From Campylorhamphus procurvoides (lineage: Eukaryota > Chordata > Aves > Passeriformes > Dendrocolaptidae): a stretch of DNA of 64,000 nucleotides. Shown here in pieces: positions 49,355-62,400 of the stretch. The notes under the pieces were generated by a model. The model had not been told where the DNA came from and did not search any database. It was given only the letters and a program-made list of their open reading frames with translations. The position numbers and the translations under genes were made by a program. Position 1 is the stretch's first letter. Each line of letters starts with the position of its first letter. The stretch lies in assembly GCA_013396655.1 (NCBI GenBank), contig WBMV01003161.1, forward strand, positions 1,108,274 to 1,172,273. Reading direction: 5' to 3'.

Positions 49355-52300
49355 CTGGAACAAACAGCTTGGTTTGTACTCATGTCATTTCTTTGAGAAT
49401 ATTAGCAGAGATTCCAAGAAACCTTTTCGTTTGAAAATGAAGATAGAGAATGACAGTTTGAGACAGTTTGGTGTGGGTTTAAAGATGATAATCAGAAGCT
49501 GCTTCAAAATTATTTAATGAAGAGTAATTTATTGGAGAGTTGGACCACTGCAGAATTATTCAGTAGACACTGAACTATTTAGTGATAACAAAATTCTGCA
49601 ACTTTTATATAAATTGCTTTAAATTTCTATTCTTAACTCTGAAATACCGTAACATACAATATGGTATTTGCAGTAGTATGATTACTTAGATATTACTCTT
49701 TAGTATCATACAAAAATGGCACTACATACATCTAGTATGGATAAGCAAAAATAATGCTTGTGTTACACAGCAATAATGAAAATTACAATTTCTAGCTATA
49801 AATTGAAACTCTTGCAGAATCAAGCCAGGTTTTTCTGTTGACAGTATACAGGATGAAAGACAAATTTAGAATGTTTACTTAATTTCTACTAAGAGTTCAA
49901 AACTGCAATTTCAGAAGTGCTTGATAAAGAATGTCTTTTTTGAAAATGGATTTGCATTAACCTTTTGATAGCCTTCTTAACTGAATTAGTTTAAAGGGTG
50001 CCTACCATCTGCAGTGACATGTATTATCCCCGTTTCTAATCCTAACAAAATTCCCTTGCCAGGGTGATGATGTATTTCAGTGGCTTTTCCTTCAGAAATG
50101 TTTTCAATAAAACAATAAATACATGCCAGCTTTGGATCTGCTTCTGCTCATAAGACAGCTGAATGGTTTCAACCATTGGTTTTGTCTTTACCTTGAGGCT
50201 ACATGAAATGGAGGGGCTTGAATGTGTCACGTTTTCCTGCTAATTATTCAAAACTCTTTGCTCAGTCTTCCTGGTGACTTCCGTTCTCTGCAACTGAGTT
50301 TGTGTACCTTTAAACATCCTAAAACCATCTTTCAGTCTTACTGCTCTCACAGAAAAGTACAAGTTCTCTTTTAAGAGAAGTGTACAGCAGTTTCCACTCG
50401 CTGAAACCTTGGCAATGTAGGTTTCATTAGTGGATAATTTTAAGGCATATTAAAAAAAAATCCTACCTTGTGATTCCTTCAACTACCTTTTAAATGCAAA
50501 CCTCTTCTTTACAATATATATAGTATCCTAGTGCACAGACAATGCTGTTCGCAATATCAAGCAACACATGCTCACTCTGACCAAATTTTTCTTTAGTGAT
50601 CACATGTTTAAAAAAGTTGGGCCAAAAGCTTTAATTGAATGATTAAAATTTAATCTCTTACCAACTATGATTAAGTAGAATCCCTTTAATTGTAATTTGA
50701 ACATCTTTTTGCCATTTCTGCTCAGAAGCTCCAGCTTCAAGGGGCACAGTATAGAGAGAATTCTGTTTCACATTATACTTTAACCAGGAACATCAAGCAT
50801 AACATCAAGCATAATGCATTTTTCATGTTTTGCCCAGTGAATGAGTTTTTTTTCCCAGGACTGAGAAGTTGTCCTTTAACAACAGCAACCCAAGGCAAAA
50901 GGATTATGAGAAATATATCAGCATTACCAATGGGCTAATTTAAAACAATCTAATTAGGTAACAACATGCTATGTTTGGTGAGAAAACTACCAACCTAATA
51001 ACTGCGTTGTCATCAGAAAGAAAATGAAAAACTCATGCTAGCAGTGAAATTCTAGATTTTCCTCTGCCATCTGCATCCTATAAAATCCTGACAGTATCTC
51101 ATTGGGCTGAGAGACTGTCTATTAAAGAGCTGGAGAATTACCTGCCCTATTTCAGGCTTGGAACTACAATAAGAGGCATTCAGGTTAAAGCGTCACCTTC
51201 CAAAAGAAAAGGATTCAACATCCATTAGATGCAGAATTTCACCTTTACAGCAAAGTAATTTTGTATTATATTTACGATGAAATAAAATAAGACTCACTGA
51301 TAAAACACAAGATATTAGTTATCCTCACTTAAAAACTGAGGAACACATTATTACTAAGAAAATTCTGATTGTAGATTAACTAAGATGATTACAGGTACTA
51401 GCATACAACACCCCTAAACCACCTCCAGGAAAGTGAACTTAACACAAATACCCACAATTACAGCGTATGAATGTTAATTGCTTTGTCTCAGACTTCACCC
51501 ACTACTACTTCCTTTTTCCTTCTTTTCTCAACCATTTCTCTTGCTGCCATCCACAAAACAAAACTGCTGCAAGTAGACAAGTGTTCAATTAATGTAATGA
51601 TTTAACCTTCTGCACTGTGGTACTGTGGTTTTTTTCTTCTCCTGTCTCTCAAAGAACCCTGTTGACAGTGTGGAAACCTATTTTTCCCTCAAGTGCTCTA
51701 TTTTAGGAGTGGTTTCTTCTTGTTCAAGTTATTTAAAACTATGTACTTGTTATCAATTCATAGCAAAGCTCCCACTGATGCCATTTCTAATACTGCTATA
51801 GGCTGTATAAAGCCTGTATGCAGCATTGCTTTGTTTCAGCTACTAAATGATGTGCCACTATTTGAACTATTTATCCTTAAACCAAAAGCTTCAGAGAAAC
51901 AGCTATTTAATAGTTATTATATAAATAAGTAAAAAAAGAAATTAAAAAATTAAGTATGGCATGGTATTCTAATTCAATACTGAAAGAAGTTCCTTTACTG
52001 TCTCATTTCAGAGAAAATATATCAGAGAGACAACAGAAAGTGTTGGGTTGATATCCACTGACAGTATGAAAGACAATTCTTGATTATAAGCATCACATCC
52101 AGTCCTCATTTTATTCCCCAAGTCTCAGTAAAAGAATAAAAAGATTTGTCTCCCCTTCCCAGGAAATAGATTAGGTAGGCATGACATTTTTCCACTTCAC
52201 CGTTGTATGCGGTAATAAGCTTTTCTTTTGTAGCATTTATGAATTCAAACAGTGCTGGGGTTAAGCTGGAGCAAAGCAATTTGGCATGCTTGCATCCGCT

Positions 52301-53654
52301 TCTATCAGGGAAAGGAAAAGCAATCCATGAGGTCTGGACTGACCTTAAAGCACGAGTATTTATTTGGAGATTCTAAGGGCTTACCAATTGTGTTTGGTAA
52401 GAGGGAACTTAAATTCGATCACACTCACACGCAATGTCACCTTAATTCAAGCAATCACCTTTCTGCTCTTCTGCTGTGCCAATAAGGTAATTGCTATTCT
52501 AGTACTATAAATATTCTCTATTTAAAAAGGACATATTAACCACACTCCCATTCTACCATGCTGCTTTTCTACAGGACACATCAGGTTTCCAAAGTCAGCC
52601 ACTTCCAAACTCAGATAACTTAGTTTAAAAAATTAAATCTATGCTGTTCAATGCAACTGTATTTTCAAAGAATATCTATATAACCCAATGAGGCCTCTGA
52701 TTTACAACTGTCCCAGAAAAATATTAAAATCAATCATCTCATAAGTAAACAACTACTACAGAAAACTGTCTTAGACATGACAGAGGTGGTTTGGAACACA
52801 GGCTGCTTTCACTAATTAAGCAGTTTCTAAATTAATCTGCTGAAACACAAATGCATTCAGGGAACACACTTCTTCCCCTAGGAAATGGACACTCCTGTTT
52901 GCTTTCAGGGTAAGATTCCTCCTGTTCTTATGTGAAATCTGAGCAACTTTTAGTGTTTCCAACTCCCAGGTCCACAATAAATTAAAAGAAATGCATTAGA
53001 AACAATTAGTGGGGAAACATTTATTGCCTCTCAATGACAAAGATACTTGATCAAATTTAGATCCACTGCAGTGCAAGCAGTAAAACAACGTGAAGACACA
53101 GTCTGCTGCTTTGCAAATGGACTGCTTTTCCTGAACACTTCCATCTTTCCACCTAATAAATAGCACTGTTATTGCCAGGTACTGATGTGCCAGTGATTAC
53201 TGTTTTACTATTCTTTTTTTCTACTTTATTCTCTCTTCCACCACCCTTTTTTGTCCTTCCCTGGTTGTTTCCTTTAACTGTTGGAAAACTGAAGACTTCT
53301 TTAAAATCAGCAGTACACAGAACTTGTTCTTGGTGACGTGATAAGCAAGTCCCACTTTTCATACATTCTGGGTACATCAGCACTCTATATTCATTTAGAA
53401 TTATTTAGAATTGTTTCCAGGTAGCCAGTACCTCCAAAACCCGACTTCGTATTGACACAGTATTTCTCTCTCTTCCCTCAGTCCTTTCCAGCTGGTGAAC
53501 AGCCATTTATTTTAATATTCCAAGACAAAAGGTAGACTTTTTCAGTTCCCTCCTACCAGAGGTGAGTCAATACTCCACAAAAAATTGCTCATTTCCACTA
53601 ATAGTCTAGGTATATGGTCTCACTTGAATATTTTCCCTCCTTTTTATTTTGTTG
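49355..53654. other. Gene-free unique sequence
   Basis: AT-rich with several T-rich patches (about 49.9-50.9 and 53.2-53.6 kb) that interrupt the general A excess of the + strand. A perfect 12-base tandem (AACATCAAGCAT twice) is at 50789-50812. A faint MIR-like phrase on the minus strand lies near 50018-50070 but is too short to call. Confidence 0.5.
50789..50812 (+). repeat. 12-base perfect tandem duplication
   Basis: AACATCAAGCAT occurs twice in a row. A small local duplication without evident role. Confidence 0.9.
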
Positions 53655-53818
53655 TTGAGCACCAGAACAGGCTGCCCAGGGAAGTGGTTGAGTCACCATC
53701 CCTGAAGAGATTTTAAAAATGTGTAGATGCAGCGCTTAGGGACCTGGTTTAGTGGGAGTGCTTTGCTAATGGTTGGACTCGATGATCTTAAAGGTCTTTT
53801 CAACCTAAACGATTCGAA
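53655..53818 (+). repeat. CR1 LINE 3' end
   Basis: A well-recognisable CR1 tail on the + strand: 'gagcaccagaacaggctgcccagggaagtggttgagtcaccatccctgaag' (53657-53706), 'tgtagatgcagcgcttagggacctggtttagtggg' (53720-53757), 'ggttggactcgatgatcttaaaggtcttttcaacctaaacgattcgaaat' (53771-53820). The 'acttagggacatggtttagtgg' phrase is typical of a different CR1 subfamily from the one at 31.4 kb. It is truncated at its 5' end and has no reverse transcriptase. Confidence 0.93.
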
Positions 53819-56036
53819 ATATACACTTCATGTAAAAATGACAACTGGCCTCATAGAGGAAAGAGAACTGTTGTATCTCTTAAGTCCTTTGTTGAGTGTT
53901 CAAACTGAGAACAAAACTGCAGCAGAAAAGACCCTTGCATTCCTTTCTTCTCCAAGTTGCCTTCAGAGCTCCTGTTTTCTCTGTCTGGAGCCAGACTAAT
54001 CACAGTTCAAACACAAACATGCTCTGAGAATCCTGAATTCAAGCCACATGTTCTCACCAAAAGACAAATTGATTCAGTTCCCCAGGCCTGCTCAGGGCTC
54101 AAAAGCAAAGCAGTCAGGCTCCCAGTGAGGCACAGAGATCAGCCCATGCAATTCCACTACAGCCAAGGACAAGGTTCTACTATCCAGATGCTTCACTGGC
54201 ATTTTCTGCTCATCCAGCCTGTTTGTTTAACGTCCTACTAACACACTAAGGACAGATCTAACCTGCCTCTTCAGTCCAAAGGAAAGCTGCATGATTCTCT
54301 TAATTTGACATCAAAGCCAGACCAGTAACTGATGTCACAGTAGCTTGAGTTTCACTTAGTGCTAAAGGGGTGAGACAGCAGCTTCAGGATGGAAACTCAC
54401 AAAGAAGGTGTGAAGAGCTTCTATCTGCACGGACTGTGGCATCTAAGAAATGCGCTCACACTAGGGCAGAGTTAATCATCTCCTCAGAGGAGATTTTTCT
54501 CTTGCCAGGATCCCTCCTAGGAAAAGCAAGACTGACAATTAACTCAGGTAACAGCATCTGACAGCAGTTGTGCAGATGTGCCACCTAAAGGACACAGGCA
54601 CTGCGAGGGATCTTACAGACACTTTCACTCTGTACCCAAATAAAGAGCAGGAGAAAGAAATGGGTGGCTGTGTGTATGAAACAAAAGCCAAATCCATCTA
54701 AACTGAAGATGAATACAAGAAGGTTATTTGGCTCAAGGTCACCTGTGGCACACAACACCACCGGTACCATGATAATTGTAGATAAGCACAAGATTAGACA
54801 GGTACAAACAGCTGCAAACCCACAAAGTGCTGCTGCCACATACATAACTACACTCTCTGGGTTCTCTTACAAGTTTTCCTTTGAAAATACTTGTATTCGT
54901 TGGAAATGTTTGCTCCAATCTCCTTTTTTTTTAAATACATTCTTCTACCTATTAGCAGCTTAACTGCCTATAAATATTAAAAATTAATTTGTCATGCCAT
55001 AAAAAGCAAACATGATCAGACAAAAAAAGAGCAAGCTCGTGCCACAGCTTAGCATACATTTGCTCCTTCTACACTACACGAATCTGTTGTTTAACCAGTT
55101 TAAACAGTTGATCAGAGTGATTTACAATTTATAACACCACAAATTCATATCAATTTAAATTTCACTGCATAATGTGACTATCTTGAAATTCTAAATCTTT
55201 CCTTTATGTTGCAGGCTGCTTTAATTATCACAGTTCAACTTTCTGAAAGTGACAACAGAAAAATCTGAAAAGACGAAGTTGTTAAAACAAATATAGTATT
55301 ATGGGATATCTGAATCTCACCAAAATAACTTATTGATAAAAATGGGTCTCTGTTGGAGTGCCTGATGTATTATCATATCTTTTTTTAGCAAAAAATCTAT
55401 TCCCACTTTAACGATTAATCAAAGAACAATTATGTTATATATTTATGAGCAAGTACAGAATGCTGAACTATCTTTGAAGACTAAAGGTGCTATGATATTT
55501 TATACAGACAACTATTATGCTCTGCTACCTAAATTTTAGGTATTTATCCACTTAATACACAGGGGGAAATCCACAGTTATGCAGTATTACGTATCTTAAT
55601 TTCCTGCTTTCTGGAAAAATGTTTGATGCATACTACTACACAAGCAAGCCTCATGCAAATTCAGAAGAACCATTAAAAAGTCACTTTCAATTTTCTTGGT
55701 TTTCTCACCTGGCATTATTAATCTGGGGACCAGACACAGTACCAGTGCATTTATTTTTAAATACACTGCATTAATCTTTGCAAACTTAACTACACCAGCA
55801 TAACTTAACCACTGTGAACAAAGCAGAAGTCAGCAGTTATTCTCTAAGATTTAGAGACCCTCAGCACATCAGCTTTCTTTACATTTTTCCTCTAACCATC
55901 ACTCAGCACTTTTGTATGATAGGGAAGCCAGGTGGCAGAAGAAGTTGTCCTGTCAGCTTTATCTTTAATGTGTGCACTCAAAATGTAACCCAAAGGGTGT
56001 CAGGCAATGTTTGTCAAAGCAATGGAACACACTTAC
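53819..56036. other. Gene-free unique sequence
   Basis: No gene or repeat recognised. Paired open runs of 86 and 99 codons on opposite strands at 54585-54963 have no family resemblance. Confidence 0.5.
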
Positions 56037-56067
56037 CTTTGGAGTACCTTCTTTCTGTACTTCAAGG
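56037..56067 (-). other. Splice-flanked 31-base segment (candidate small exon)
   Basis: On the minus strand it is preceded by 'tttattatccctctgtag', a strong 3' splice site, with a branch-like 'attaat' about 50 bases further upstream, and followed by AAG/GTAAGT, the perfect 5' splice consensus (donor 56031-56036). One frame reads L-E-V-Q-K-E-G-T-P-K with one leftover base. The length is not a multiple of three, so inclusion would shift a reading frame unless partner exons compensate. No protein was recognised. Confidence 0.22.
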
Positions 56068-57447
56068 CTACAGAGGGATAATAAATACACATATAAATGT
56101 TTGGCCTATACATTAATAATCATGTTTACTTTGTTCAGCTACTACTGCATGAAAAAAGTCTGTACAAAAGGATGTTGCTTCTCTCCACTGTTTTAATGAC
56201 ACCAGTGTTTGGTCACTGATACTAAAGTCATCCAGCAGTCACAGACAGGGAGAGGAGAGCCAAGGCTAAAACAATTTTGGCCAGTCCTGATTTCCTCTCA
56301 AGTCAAGGGGAACTGTCCTTTATGTCAGTGAGATGACTCAACACAGCCAAAAGATCAATTTGTACAAATCAAAGTTTAATCTGGGAGATTATTAACAAAC
56401 AAGTAGAACTAGTTAGCAAAGGAAGGGGATGCTCATCCATCTCTTCATCATCTCAGTTTCTTCAAATGAAGACAAGCTTTCCAGCAGATACACTTTGGCT
56501 GAACACAAGTTATCTGCCTCCATCCAGAGAAATGAGTGAGTTACATTCCTGACACAGGAGATCAAACGAAACACTTCAGTGATCATGTCTGATCTTTACT
56601 ACTGTGAATCTGTACATCACCCTAGCAACACTATGTACAATTTGAATCTTAATTTATCACAATAAGAAACACAAATTTGTTAACAAATAAATCTTTTGGA
56701 GTCTTTCCTTCAGTTTTCCTGGACAAAGAAAGTAAGTGATGAAGAGTTACCTCTTGTCTGCAACTCATTACTGCTCCACTGAGACAAAAAACACCAACAT
56801 TTCTATCCTCTTCCCTCTTTTAATTTCAGAATTGCACCTAAATTATAATGATTCTTCAAATTATTTAGACTAGTAAGATGAGGACTAGTAACATAAGGAG
56901 CAAAATACCCACTTCAGCAAAAATGGGTCAAGGGACAAAGCTGCACATCTACTAGCTGGGAACTTCAGTTTAGGAAACAGGACCACAGATTTCAGGTGCT
57001 TAGAATTTCACTACTGCTGAAATTTTTTAGAGGGATTTCCAGTATGCATGTATACACTGCATGTTTTTATCAGCATGTATTTGGTTATCCCCTCAGAAAT
57101 CCCTTTCTCTTGTTCACAGAAAAACTGATTCAGGTTTCACAGTCTTTTACTGGGAAAAGAAAAACAATATACAAAATACATTTCAGCCTTTATATGTTAT
57201 GGGTTTCGTGTCTAAAGCAGCAGCTTTCTGCTGACTGGTTAAAATGTTCCTGTTCACTTACGTTTTACTTCAGAACTTGTTTCAGTATTCTTCATCTGTG
57301 ACAATGCCATTGATTTATTCTGGTCAGAAATCATAGGGTTTATTTCTGTTGAGCAAACCAATGGGCTTTCTGAATGAATCATCATCAACGACACTCTGGG
57401 AAATTCATTACAAATTCAGTCTTCAAGACCACCAGAAGTGCTTCTGG
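56068..57447. other. Gene-free unique sequence
   Basis: Nothing recognised apart from T-rich patches. A 101-codon + strand run at 56996-57301 is hydrophobic and without motif. Confidence 0.5.
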
Positions 57448-57526
57448 TTCACAGAATCAGAGAATGGTTTGGGTTGGAAAGCACCTTAAAGATCATCTAG
57501 TTCCAACCCCCCTGTCATGGCCAGGT
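57448..57526 (-). repeat. CR1 LINE 3' end, antisense
   Basis: The + strand shows the reverse complement of the CR1 terminus: 'cacagaatcagagaatggtttgggttgga' (57451-57478), 'ccttaaagatcatctagttccaacccccctgtcatgg' (57484-57520). Only the last 75-80 bases of the element are present. It is the only clear CR1 tail on the minus strand in the window. It is similar in type to the copy ending at 31583. Confidence 0.93.
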
Positions 57527-59008
57527 TCTGTGTTATGCTCTCAACAATGATATTGATGCAGGAGTTCTTTCTAATGACCAGGTAAACAGAATTCAGCTGA
57601 ACATCTTTATCTAATTTTTCAAAGCTAGAACATTATGTCCAATTTCATTTTTATGAGACTTATTTCAAACCTTTTCCAAGCAGGTCTTTGGTACAAAGAT
57701 GATGTTTTTCTTTGTTTGTTTTTGTTTCTTTTCCATAGCTCTCAAAGCCATCCCCAGAACTCATCAGATGAAATGCCATCAGCCGTTGTTGAGCTTTACA
57801 ACAGTCATATTGATTGGTATCTCCCAAAGGCATATTGTCATCATTTTACCACTGATGGGGTTATAGGCAGACACACACTTTGACATTCCCCTTAGATATG
57901 ATAAATGCAATCCTCATTTTCTCAGATGTTGTGCAATTCACCACATATCCATCGATCACCACAGAATGACCCTTTCTACTCCACTGGAGCTGTAAAGCCA
58001 AAAGGTATAAATATCTTCCTAATTCATACATATGCCATACATTCCACAGTCCTATTTTTCTTAGATTGTGGTGGTTCAGCTCATCATTTCCACGATGAAA
58101 AGATTATCAACTGGTGTATTCCCTTTGAATAATTTCGTATAGCATCACTTTGAATAAAACACTATTAGCAGGATTCTCCCCCATGTAATCTGTCTCATTC
58201 TTAAACACCAGAGGGCATTCCTGACATGGGCCACACATGAATCATTCTGCTTGTGGACTGCCATCATCATTATTATTATAACAAACAGAAAGCAGTTTGT
58301 GGTTGTTACTAGCTGAAGTACTATGTGGAAATTCTACTCTATTAAAAGTATTTTTAAAAACAGACATACCATAACGGGGTGGAAAAATTTCTCCCTATGT
58401 TTAACATGGAAAAACCCTCTAATCAGCGTTTACTAAGCATTATGGTTTGTGCTTCCTGCTAATACTCTCAAAAAGGACAAATAAAAATCACTTTAAGAAT
58501 AAAGCAGCCAAGGCAGCCACATATGAACTTCAAAGAGCAACCTGCACAAACTCAGTGCCCTAACACTGCTCTCACTGCAGAACTTCAAAGTGTATAGAGA
58601 TTATGGCAAGATTTGGCCTAGTGTACAAAACTCTATTGCACTATCTTGGGAAAATATAATAAAATCTCCATAAAAGTTTGAACACTTTAAATGCAAAGCA
58701 AGTGCTCACGATGAAAACGGAGATGCCTGTCACTGTCCTACTGAATTATAAAACTGTTCTTAGTATCAGATCTTAAATATACAACTAAAAGCTTTTCATC
58801 TTTCACTTCAGATAAGGTAATTGAGCTCCTTCTTTGGAAATTAACTTTCCCTCTAGTTGTCAGATTTTTTTTTCCTTATTTTTGAACCACAAGCCTTTTA
58901 ATTATTAAATAGGGCTCACATTTGCATCTCTGGAAATATTTTTCCTATTCTCTCTTTGTCTAACATTTCATTTGGCTCCACTACTGGGGGTGTGAGCAGG
59001 TTGCTGAC
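57527..59008. other. Unique sequence with an acceptor-like tract
   Basis: On the + strand a pyrimidine tract at about 57707-57736 ends in AG at 57737-57738, and the following sequence is open for 48 codons to a stop at 57881-57883; an AATAAA lies at 58153-58158. The order acceptor, short coding end, polyadenylation signal is what a last exon would look like, but the peptide is not recognisable and the elements are individually common. Confidence 0.25.
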
Positions 59009-59495
59009 GATGCTGATTGGCAGAGAGCAGGGAGAAGGACTCGCTCCATATTTCACTGGGATAACAGAAGACTGCAAGCTGCTCAGTGTGACAGATGAGC
59101 TGGGTGAGCTACACCCACTCGTTCCGCCTGTCAGGCTCCAGGAGCCCACGGCAGCGAGATGCGATTGTGATGACACCACGAGCGCGGAACTGGGTCAAAC
59201 ATACGGTCACTTGAAAACAGGATGTCAACCATTCTTTCCACTGGAGGAATTTGATTCAGTGACACTGAAAGCTGTTAGATACCATTAGCTTTATATCTAG
59301 GTTCAAAATGAAACTGTTTCTTTGACAGTAGTTGAAGAATCCTCTTGCGAGCCCGACTTTGCCATTAAAGCTCGTGGGAATCACAAACTGTCAAAAAATG
59401 TCACTATTGCCTGGAGTGACCCGGTACTTTATGACCAGAACACTCTCTCGTGGTGCACCAGGGAATCTGTGCCTTTGGAGTAATATTTCCATTAC
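59009..59495. promoter_or_regulatory. CpG-rich patch, candidate regulatory element or exon remnant
   Basis: I count 17 CpGs in about 490 bases, eleven of them between 59009 and 59205 and six between 59346 and 59495, in a window where most 500-base stretches carry only a few. GC content is also higher. Both strands are open across the first half: 110 codons on the + strand from 58956 and about 92 on the minus strand. Neither translation shows a known domain, and the minus frame is mostly Ser, Pro and Val. The second half contains two TGTCA words ten bases apart (59379-59383 and 59389... region), like MEIS/TGIF-type homeodomain sites. It could be a conserved enhancer, an alternative exon or promoter, or a relatively young unclassified insertion still rich in CpG. 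Confidence 0.35.
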
Positions 59496-62400
59496 GACCT
59501 TTGTGGATTAAAAGGATTAAAATCCTCACAGAATTTTAAAGAAGATTTTACAGCTATACAATTTTTTTTTAATTGCAGAAAGAAAACTAAAAGATGCCTT
59601 AATTCATGCACAGACCTATTACTTTGTTTAAACCATCATCTCGTACAAAAAAAAAATTATTTTGTCTTTTTTGGTTGAATAAAAAATTTATCAAATGAGT
59701 GTTAGTAAACATGTAAAGATAAATAAAAAGTAATATTTAATAAACTATTCCAATAATTTCTCTAAATCTTGGAAGACTCACTAGCATTATCTTGTGATGA
59801 TGAAATCCCCCAAGCAATACTACTGGCACACACAGTTCAAAGATTAAATAACTGTGGTACACAGATCATGCTGCTAGAAAAGATTTGGAAAAGCAGATAT
59901 TGAGATGAAGATAGTTCTGCTTTTACTCTGACGTTTGATGACCAAAATCGGTATTAAATGACATGCAAACCTATTTTTATAACAGAATTACACCATGTGT
60001 ATGTTTCAGCACAGGTAACTTTTGTCCAAAAGTATTAGAAATGTACAAGGAAACAGCAAAAGTCTGAGACATCTAAAAGTAATTTCCTTCTCAATATTTA
60101 GCAATCTGTGTTGACAGTCTTGAGTCAAGCTCAAATCATGGACTCCAGCCAAGCGTAAATTCCCAGGCTTTCAGATTCCACAGCTGAATTTACGTGTTTT
60201 GACACAGCATATGCAAGAAATTTTATATATTTCAGGTTTTGATGTATATATTTTTTTGGTTTATGTTACATACTCACCTTTCTAGTTCAACATAAAAACT
60301 TTCAGGAAAAATACTTTCAAGTAAAACTTCTTACAGAGCTGTTCAGTTAAGAAGATTCATATTTTTCATGCATTTAAAAGCTTATATAATTCTTAAAAAA
60401 TAATTGTTTACTTGCTTTGATTTCTAAATGTCTTTGATCTCATTCATTAATATTCATTCATCTTCTGATGTTGCACTAATGAGAATCTTATGCATTTATG
60501 AGAAGCCATTTAAACAATGTTATCAATTTTTTCTGATTTATGTTTTTTATCAATACTGACAATACTTAATTCTTTGTATTCTCCAGTTTTTAATTCAAGC
60601 TTCCTGAAGACATAGTCTGCATTCTTCAAAACAAAGTGGAACTCAGAAATGCATAAATAATTCAGTCAATTCTGAGCATAGAACCCTAAATGGATAAACA
60701 ACCTAAACACATAAGATATATGGACAGAATGAATAAGTACGTGTTATTAATCTTGCCCTGAAGAAGTACATTTTCACACTCTACCTTTTCTCCCTTTCTA
60801 TTCTTGCCTATTTCCCTGCCTTTGGATACTGATGCTTGGTCTTTGATTCTCAGGCTCACTGCTTGGAGAAGAGTCACTATAGTGTAAGTCACATGGAGAT
60901 TTTATCCCAGCTAAGCAAATCTGAACACAAGACACATATCAGAATTAACATAATATAGAAAGTGTTAATATCACAATACTAGAAGGCGTTTCTTTTCCTG
61001 ACACCTGTGAAAATGAAAACCAGGACAAAACATTATTTAACAGAAATTTTTTGAAGTCAAGTACATACAATATTTATGTTATAAAACATATTCTAAGTTG
61101 TACTCCAAACACCCTAAAATTTCCAATTTTTGAAAAGTTTTTTGATTTTCTTAAATCACATTGTCAAGGCCTAACAGCTACTGCTCCAGTTGCAGCACTA
61201 AGGATACGTCTCAAAACAGACATAAAACACTAAAGCTATTTCATGGAGAAGGATTCCAACAGCAAAACTGATGCAAAGCTGACAGAGAAATACTTCTCAT
61301 TGAAAACACTGTGGTAAAGAGAAATGACAGTGCCTGCTACTAACAATAATGAATCAGTGGAGGCAAGCTTACAAATTATACTAATTAGTAAGAAGCAGAA
61401 GAGGAAAAAAAAAAGAGCCTCAAAGCAGTAGCAGCATCTTGGCAAAACTCCCCCAAGGAAATGCACCCCATGCAGGCCTCACCATCCTTCTGTGTCTCTC
61501 AAAGCACATGCCCAGCAGTCAAGTGTTTGCCACATGCAAACAGAGTCACCCTGCCTGGCCAAACACTCAATTCACTAAAGCAATTTTTTAAACTAAAAAG
61601 AAATCTGTGTGACCAATCTGTTGCTACTAATATGCAAGCTTGGTTATGTCCACACAAACCACAGCAACTAGAGATTAAATCCACACTGAATCCATCCTTG
61701 GCAAGGCAGATGAGTGTTCTACTTAGAGAGACATTTATTACTCACCTCTGAAAGCACTGCAACTGCCTTGATGAGATTTATATTCTTCACACATAAAAAG
61801 AGACTCAGAACAATTTTCTAACCTTTTCATATAACTGCAAAATATGTCCATCCTTTCAGTAAAACGTGCACTAAAACATAGTTTTGTTAAGTTTCCGTAC
61901 TATGTTCATTCAATCAGCATGTTCTGCCTCATTCAGATTTCATCCCCTGTAGTCAGAAAAGAAAATGTCAGAAATGCCTTTGACATAAAAATCTGATTCG
62001 GTTAAACAGCTCAAGACTTTCCAATGTCTTGAGTGAATGTAAACTTTCAAAAAGATAGCCACGTTTTAGTGAAAAATCATCATTATTATTGTTTTGAAAA
62101 TCTTTTCATTGTTAGGAGTTATCATTAAAGAACTCAACAGAAATATTTCAGCTGTTCTAGAGACAAAACTGGAAGGTGAGGGGGTTTATATAACAGCCTT
62201 TCTAGGGCAAAAATCAGGCTCCTTACAATGCAGTTTCTTTTGTATAATCCCACTTCCTCACTAATTGTCACTGGTTCTGTGACTGAAAACTGCAATTAGT
62301 TATGCTTCAGGACACACATATGAATTCTTCTGCAGTTATTTTATTCAACCTGAACATTAACAAGCAGGACTGTTATGAATTTGAAAGGAATTGCATCACC

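Noticed and set aside
50010..50090. Antisense MIR-like phrase (GTATTATCCCC, then CTTGCCAGGGTGATGA)
   Set aside because: Only two short words match and their spacing is off; below the level at which a SINE can be called.
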